Origin: JBEVJC01 sp040510375
GTDB taxonomy: Bacteria; Bacteroidota; Bacteroidia; Chitinophagales; Chitinophagaceae
Reading direction: 5' to 3'
Assembly: GCA_040510375.1 (NCBI GenBank)
Contig: JBEVJC010000022.1
Coordinates: 186,001-250,000 of the forward strand
DNA length: 64,000 bases
This document shows, one piece after another, positions 60,632 through 64,000 of the stretch (position 1 is the stretch's first letter; each line of letters begins with the position of its first letter). The notes under the pieces were generated by a model. It saw only the letters and a program-made list of their open reading frames with translations, ran no database searches and had not been told where the DNA came from. The translations under genes were made by a program, and so were the position numbers.

Positions 60632-61504
60632 TCACCTGTTGCGGCTTTTAAAAAATCGTTGTAACACTTTTACGTAATCGTCGCCCGACCTGATATGCAA
60701 CAGGTCGGCGCCCGCTTTTTTAAATGATACGGTACTGTATTCGGTAGCTTTAAAAAACTGTTGCTGGTAATTCTGGCGTACATACGGATCGCTGCTATCG
60801 ATCCATTTTGTTTCACCGGTTTCCGAATCCTTCACCTGCAGCAATCCCGCATCGGGAAGGTCCATATCCATCCGGTCATAAATCTTGATACCGATCACAT
60901 CATGTTTTTTCCCCGCAACGCGCAGCGCATCATCAAAATCAGAATCAATAAAATCACTGAGCACAAATGCAATACTTTTCTGCCGGGTCACATTATTAAA
61001 ATACTGTAACGCCTTGCTGAGACTGGTACCCTTGCCCAACGGTTCGCGCCCCAGTAATTCACGTACTATATACAATGCCTGCTGACGTCCTTTTTTTGGC
61101 GGGATATAACCTTCAACCCTGTCACTGTAAAAAATCACACCGATTTTGTCGGCGTTGTTGACTGCCGAAAAACCCAGCACCGCTGCAATCTCCGTGATAA
61201 TATCTTTTTTCCTGGCATGCACCGTACCAAATAACGAGGAAGGCGAAATATCAATGATCAGCATGACCGTGAGTTCACGTTCCTCTTCAAAAATTTTACT
61301 GAAGGGATGACCGAACCTTGCAGAAACATTCCAGTCGATAAACCGGATATCATCACCTGCCGCATACTCCCGCACTTCCTTGAATGACATACCCTTCCCT
61401 TTAAAGGCGCTGTGGTACTCACCTGTGAAGAGGTCGCTCGTGAGTTTTTTACTCTTGATCTCAAGCTCCCTTACCTTTTTCAGTATCTCGGTTGTTGTCA
61501 GCAA
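60632..61504 (-). CDS. DUF58 domain protein of the MoxR/Bat cluster
   Basis: VWA-related cytosolic protein found beside MoxR ATPases. The 290 residues begin ILKKVRELEIKSKKLTSDLFTGEYHSAFKGKGM, the DUF58 start, then YAAGDDIRFIDWNVSARFGHP, the family signature, and a VWA-like core with IIDISPSSLF. The only usable start is a TTG at 61504. It lies 15 bases before the BatD-like gene and 105 bases after moxR, in a single gene order. Confidence 0.92.
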   Translation of the reverse strand: MLTTTEILKKVRELEIKSKKLTSDLFTGEYHSAFKGKGMSFKEVREYAAGDDIRFIDWNVSARFGHPFSKIFEEERELTVMLIIDISPSSLFGTVHARKKDIITEIAAVLGFSAVNNADKIGVIFYSDRVEGYIPPKKGRQQALYIVRELLGREPLGKGTSLSKALQYFNNVTRQKSIAFVLSDFIDSDFDDALRVAGKKHDVIGIKIYDRMDMDLPDAGLLQVKDSETGETKWIDSSDPYVRQNYQQQFFKATEYSTVSFKKAGADLLHIRSGDDYVKVLQRFFKSRNR

Positions 61505-61609
61505 ATTATTATGTTGTTAAAAAACTATTTATATTTTATTTACCAGTCCGTTCTGCTGGTATCACTGACCAGGGACAGAACCGGTTACAAAGTTCTTTCC
61601 CGCTAACTG

Positions 61610-62611
61610 CTATGGCACATTGATTTTCCGGATGATCTCTTCCACTATCTCTTCCACATTTATATTTTCCGCTTCTGCTTCGTAGGTAAGTCCAACCCGA
61701 TGACGCATCACATCCTTTGCAATACTCCGCACATCCTCGGGAATTACAAAACCACGTTTGTTAAGGAATGCCTGGGCCTTCGCTGCCAGGGCAAGGTTGA
61801 TGCTGGCCCTTGGCGATCCTCCGTATGAAATAAGTGGTTTTAATTTTTTAAGATCGTATTTATCCGGATCCCGTGTTGCAAAAACAATATCAAGAATGTA
61901 TTGTTCGATCTTCTCGTCCATGTAAATCTGCTTGGTAAGATCCCGCGCATTGGTCACTTCCTGGATCGATACCACCTGCCTGATGGGTTCACTGGCAATT
62001 CCCTGCACATTACTGCGGAGAATCAGTTGTTCTTCCGCCATACTTGGATAATTCACCACCACCTTCATCAGGAAACGATCGGCCTGGGCTTCGGGTAAGG
62101 CATAAGTGCCTTCCTGCTCCAACGGATTCTGGGTGGCAAGTACAAGGAAGGGAGAATCAAGTTTGTAGGTACTTTCACCAATGGTAACCTGCCGTTCCTG
62201 CATTGCTTCAAGCAGGGCCGACTGCACTTTTGCGGGAGCACGGTTGATCTCATCTGCCAGTACAAAATTGGCGAAAATGGGTCCCTTGCGAACCACAAAC
62301 TCGTTTTTCTGCTGGTTATAGATCAGGGTACCAATCACATCGGCAGGTAACAGGTCGGGGGTAAACTGAATCCGGCTGAATTTGGCCTGTATGGCGGTGG
62401 CCAGGCTTTTAATAGTGAGCGTTTTAGCCAGACCCGGAACCCCTTCCAGCAGGATATGACCGTTGCTCAGCAATCCGATGAGCAGACGGTCGAGCATATG
62501 GCTCTGTCCAATGATCACATGGCCTACTTCGTTTCTTAATTTATCAGTAAAATGACCGGCCTGGCTTATACGTTCATTCAGTTGCCGGATATCGTCTGCG
62601 GATTTGAGCAT
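61610..62611 (-). CDS. MoxR-family AAA+ ATPase
   Basis: Chaperone-like ATPase that acts with VWA proteins to assemble or activate partners. The 333 residues have Walker A GVPGLAKTL (about 57-65), Walker B VLADEINRAPAKVQSALLEAMQ, sensor 1 LATQNPLEQEGTYALPEAQ with the MoxR-type signature, and the sensor 2 region at the C-terminus. It is the first gene of the Bat cluster (moxR, DUF58, BatD-like, batA). Start ATG at 62611. Confidence 0.95.
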   Translation of the reverse strand: MLKSADDIRQLNERISQAGHFTDKLRNEVGHVIIGQSHMLDRLLIGLLSNGHILLEGVPGLAKTLTIKSLATAIQAKFSRIQFTPDLLPADVIGTLIYNQQKNEFVVRKGPIFANFVLADEINRAPAKVQSALLEAMQERQVTIGESTYKLDSPFLVLATQNPLEQEGTYALPEAQADRFLMKVVVNYPSMAEEQLILRSNVQGIASEPIRQVVSIQEVTNARDLTKQIYMDEKIEQYILDIVFATRDPDKYDLKKLKPLISYGGSPRASINLALAAKAQAFLNKRGFVIPEDVRSIAKDVMRHRVGLTYEAEAENINVEEIVEEIIRKINVP

Positions 62612-62712
62612 GAGGATTATTTATATAACACAAATTACGAATTGGAATGAAGCAAAATATTTGCCGATATCACTAAACCAGTGAAATACATTCATTTTTT
62701 AGTATTTCCCCC

Positions 62713-62741
62713 TTGCTTGTTTCAGGGCAGTGACTAATTTT
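62713..62741 (+). promoter_or_regulatory. Putative promoter of the lipocalin-like lipoprotein gene
   Basis: TTG (62713-62715), 18 bases, CTAATTTT (62734-62741), about 13 bases before the ATG at 62755. Confidence 0.35.
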
Positions 62742-62754
62742 ACAAAAAACCAAG

Positions 62755-63210
62755 ATGAAACTACGTAGCCTTCTTCCAGTTATTCTCATTGTGAGTATGA
62801 TCGTACCTGCAGGTTGCAGCAAGGATGATGACAACAACCAGCAATCACAGGCGCTGACCAATATAAGTGCTGCCAAATGGAAGTTTTCGGAAGCTACAGC
62901 AGGTGGCTTTGACGCCAGCGATGAGGTTCCTTCCTGCTACCGCGACAATCTCCTTACTTTTTTCGCCGATAATAAAGGGAAAATTGAAGAATCAACGGTT
63001 GTCTGCGATCCAAGCCAGGAGGGCGATTTCACCTGGCAGTTCAACAGCACTGAAACAGAGATAACCATGGATGCTGCTGTGATCCCCGGTGGTAATAATA
63101 AATTCAATGTTGTTTCCTTAACCGCCACAACGATGGTCCTGTCGCAGACAACAAACATATTCCCTGCACCGGTGCCTGTTGAAATAATTGTCACGTTTAC
63201 CCATCCCTGA
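62755..63210 (+). CDS. Lipoprotein with possible lipocalin-like fold, 151 residues
   Basis: Lipobox PAGC (Cys about 21) after a signal peptide, then a Asp/Asn/Gln linker (SKDDDNNQQ) and a beta domain (about 35-151) with WKFSEATAGG near its start and a closing strand EIIVTFTH. This layout is common in Bacteroidota surface lipoproteins with a lipocalin-like domain. Ligand unknown. A Cys pair (CYRDN, VVCDPS) may form a disulfide. Single gene on the plus strand. Confidence 0.75.
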   Translation: MKLRSLLPVILIVSMIVPAGCSKDDDNNQQSQALTNISAAKWKFSEATAGGFDASDEVPSCYRDNLLTFFADNKGKIEESTVVCDPSQEGDFTWQFNSTETEITMDAAVIPGGNNKFNVVSLTATTMVLSQTTNIFPAPVPVEIIVTFTHP

Positions 63211-63259
63211 TGGCACTGACCTGCCAAGTTCAATAAGTATGAACTCCCGGTAACTGAAA

Positions 63260-64000
63260 TCAGGAAAGGTATTTTCCAACGATAGGAACACGCCTTCCAA
63301 CCCCGAATGCCTTTGAGCTTACACGGATAATGGGGCAGAACTGGTTTCGTTTGTATTCATTGCTGTTGACCATTTTCAGGACCCTTGCCACCAATGTTGC
63401 GTCATAACCATTGTTTACAATCTCCTTTGGTCCCTGCCGCAATTCAATATACTGGTAAAGGATCCGGTCCAGCAAGTCATAGTCGGGCAGGCTGTCACTG
63501 TCTTTCTGGTCAGGACGTAATTCTGCCGAAGGCGCTTTCGTTAAAATATTCGAAGGAATGATTTCACCGTTCCGGTTAATGTATCGCGCCAGCGCATATA
63601 CCTGCATCTTGTACAGGTCACCAAGCACGGCAAGTCCTCCTGCCATATCACCATACAATGTACCATAACCCGTTGCCAGTTCACTTTTATTGGAGGTATT
63701 CAGCAGGATATATCCAAACTTGTTTGCCACCGCCATCAGCAGGTTACCGCGGGTGCGGCTCTGGATATTTTCTTCTGCAATACTGAAGGGCAGGTCACCA
63801 AACACGGGATTAAGTTCCTTCAGGAAGGCCTGGTAAATATTTTTGATTGGCAGGATATCATAAGGATTTGAAAGGTTACGGCTCAGTTGTTCTGCATCAC
63901 TGACCGAATGTGAGGTTGAATATTCAGAAGGCATGAGGATGGCCCGCACATTTTCCTTACCCAGTGCAGCCACGGCCAGGGCCTGTGTCACCGCACTATC
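63260..64000 (-). CDS. nadE: NAD+ synthetase, C-terminal part (gene runs out of the window)
   Basis: Amidates nicotinic acid adenine dinucleotide to NAD+. Only the C-terminal ATP-pyrophosphatase domain is visible. The visible part starts with DSAVTQALAV, the end of the SGGxDSA P-loop, then SSR-like (ILMPSEYSTSHSVSDA), TRGNLLMAVANKFGYILLNTSNKSELATGYGTLYGDMAGG and SAELRPDQKDSDSLPDYDLLD. The late NEYKRNQFCPIIRVSSKAFG is typical of the long, glutamine-dependent form, so an N-terminal amidase domain is expected beyond position 64000. Confidence 0.95.
   Translation of the reverse strand, partial: DSAVTQALAVAALGKENVRAILMPSEYSTSHSVSDAEQLSRNLSNPYDILPIKNIYQAFLKELNPVFGDLPFSIAEENIQSRTRGNLLMAVANKFGYILLNTSNKSELATGYGTLYGDMAGGLAVLGDLYKMQVYALARYINRNGEIIPSNILTKAPSAELRPDQKDSDSLPDYDLLDRILYQYIELRQGPKEIVNNGYDATLVARVLKMVNSNEYKRNQFCPIIRVSSKAFGVGRRVPIVGKYLS

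Noticed and set aside
1..64000. Search for CRISPR arrays, insertion sequences, prophage, tRNA or rRNA
   Set aside because: No repeat-spacer pattern, transposase, integrase, phage gene or tRNA-like sequence was recognised; all tandem repeats found are gene-tail duplications.

Overview
This is a stretch of chromosome from a Bacteroidota bacterium, most likely family Chitinophagaceae or a close relative. The evidence is the fused LpxC/FabZ gene, a PorX-type regulator, secreted proteins with type IX secretion (T9SS) sorting domains of both type A and type B, DUF5686 and CarboxypepD_reg outer-membrane proteins, a split transketolase, a Bat/MoxR cluster, and promoters of the Bacteroidota form (TTG, 18-21 bases, then a TAnnTTTG-like box). 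Base composition and gene style look uniform. I see no phage, insertion sequence, CRISPR array, tRNA or rRNA. No gap between genes exceeds about 210 bases.

Layout. 0-9.8 kb: mscL, ppk2, an EamA transporter, frr, a WecA/TagO-like transferase, the N-terminal half of transketolase, a LolC/E-like permease, rbfA, an MsbA-like ABC exporter and an acyl-CoA dehydrogenase. 9.9-15.1 kb: glycerol module on the minus strand (hypothetical, MBL hydrolase, glpD, glpK, glpF). 15.2-24.7 kb: porX, a divergent HD phosphohydrolase, lpxD, an inverted DUF1624 membrane enzyme, lpxC/fabZ, gyrB and a small conserved protein. 24.7-31.7 kb: a type B T9SS cargo, a small membrane protein and a 1793-residue subtilisin-like T9SS type A cargo. 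31.8-42.7 kb: mfd, a mini-CarboxypepD protein, a flavin reductase, glyS, a YihY protein, a MazG-like protein, a tiny sorting-domain-like secreted protein, dtd, arfB, a di-haem peroxidase and a coiled-coil protein. 42.7-49.2 kb: flippase, rpiA, MBL hydrolase and a 1133-residue outer-membrane protein. 49.3-52.3 kb: a membrane protein/winged-helix/membrane protein/CreD operon. 52.4-58.6 kb: DUF5686 protein, class III aminotransferase, gamma carbonic anhydrase, two small conserved proteins and rsgA. 58.6-64 kb: Bat cluster (MoxR, DUF58, BatD-like, BatA), a lipoprotein and the C-terminal part of nadE.

How the genes fit together. Several serve the envelope: lipid A (lpxD, lpxC), lipid and polysaccharide export (MsbA-like, flippase, WecA-like), outer-membrane proteins and T9SS control (porX) with its cargo. 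A second group serves translation and RNA (frr, rbfA, rsgA, glyS, dtd, arfB). A third serves glycerol uptake and catabolism and the non-oxidative pentose phosphate pathway.

No new multi-gene defence or mobile system is evident. The most unusual signal is at the DNA level: at three convergent gene junctions (2.1, 54.9 and 57.6 kb) the 3' end of a gene, stop codon included, has been tandemly duplicated. In one case the copies separate two stop codons that once overlapped. In another a stop codon was lost and the protein gained a new tail. Other signals are an 18-bp perfect palindrome on the -33 box of the acyl-CoA dehydrogenase promoter, a 42-nt hairpin in its leader, several genes whose -7 box lies only 3-10 bases before the start codon, and an orphan transketolase half closed by a strong terminator.
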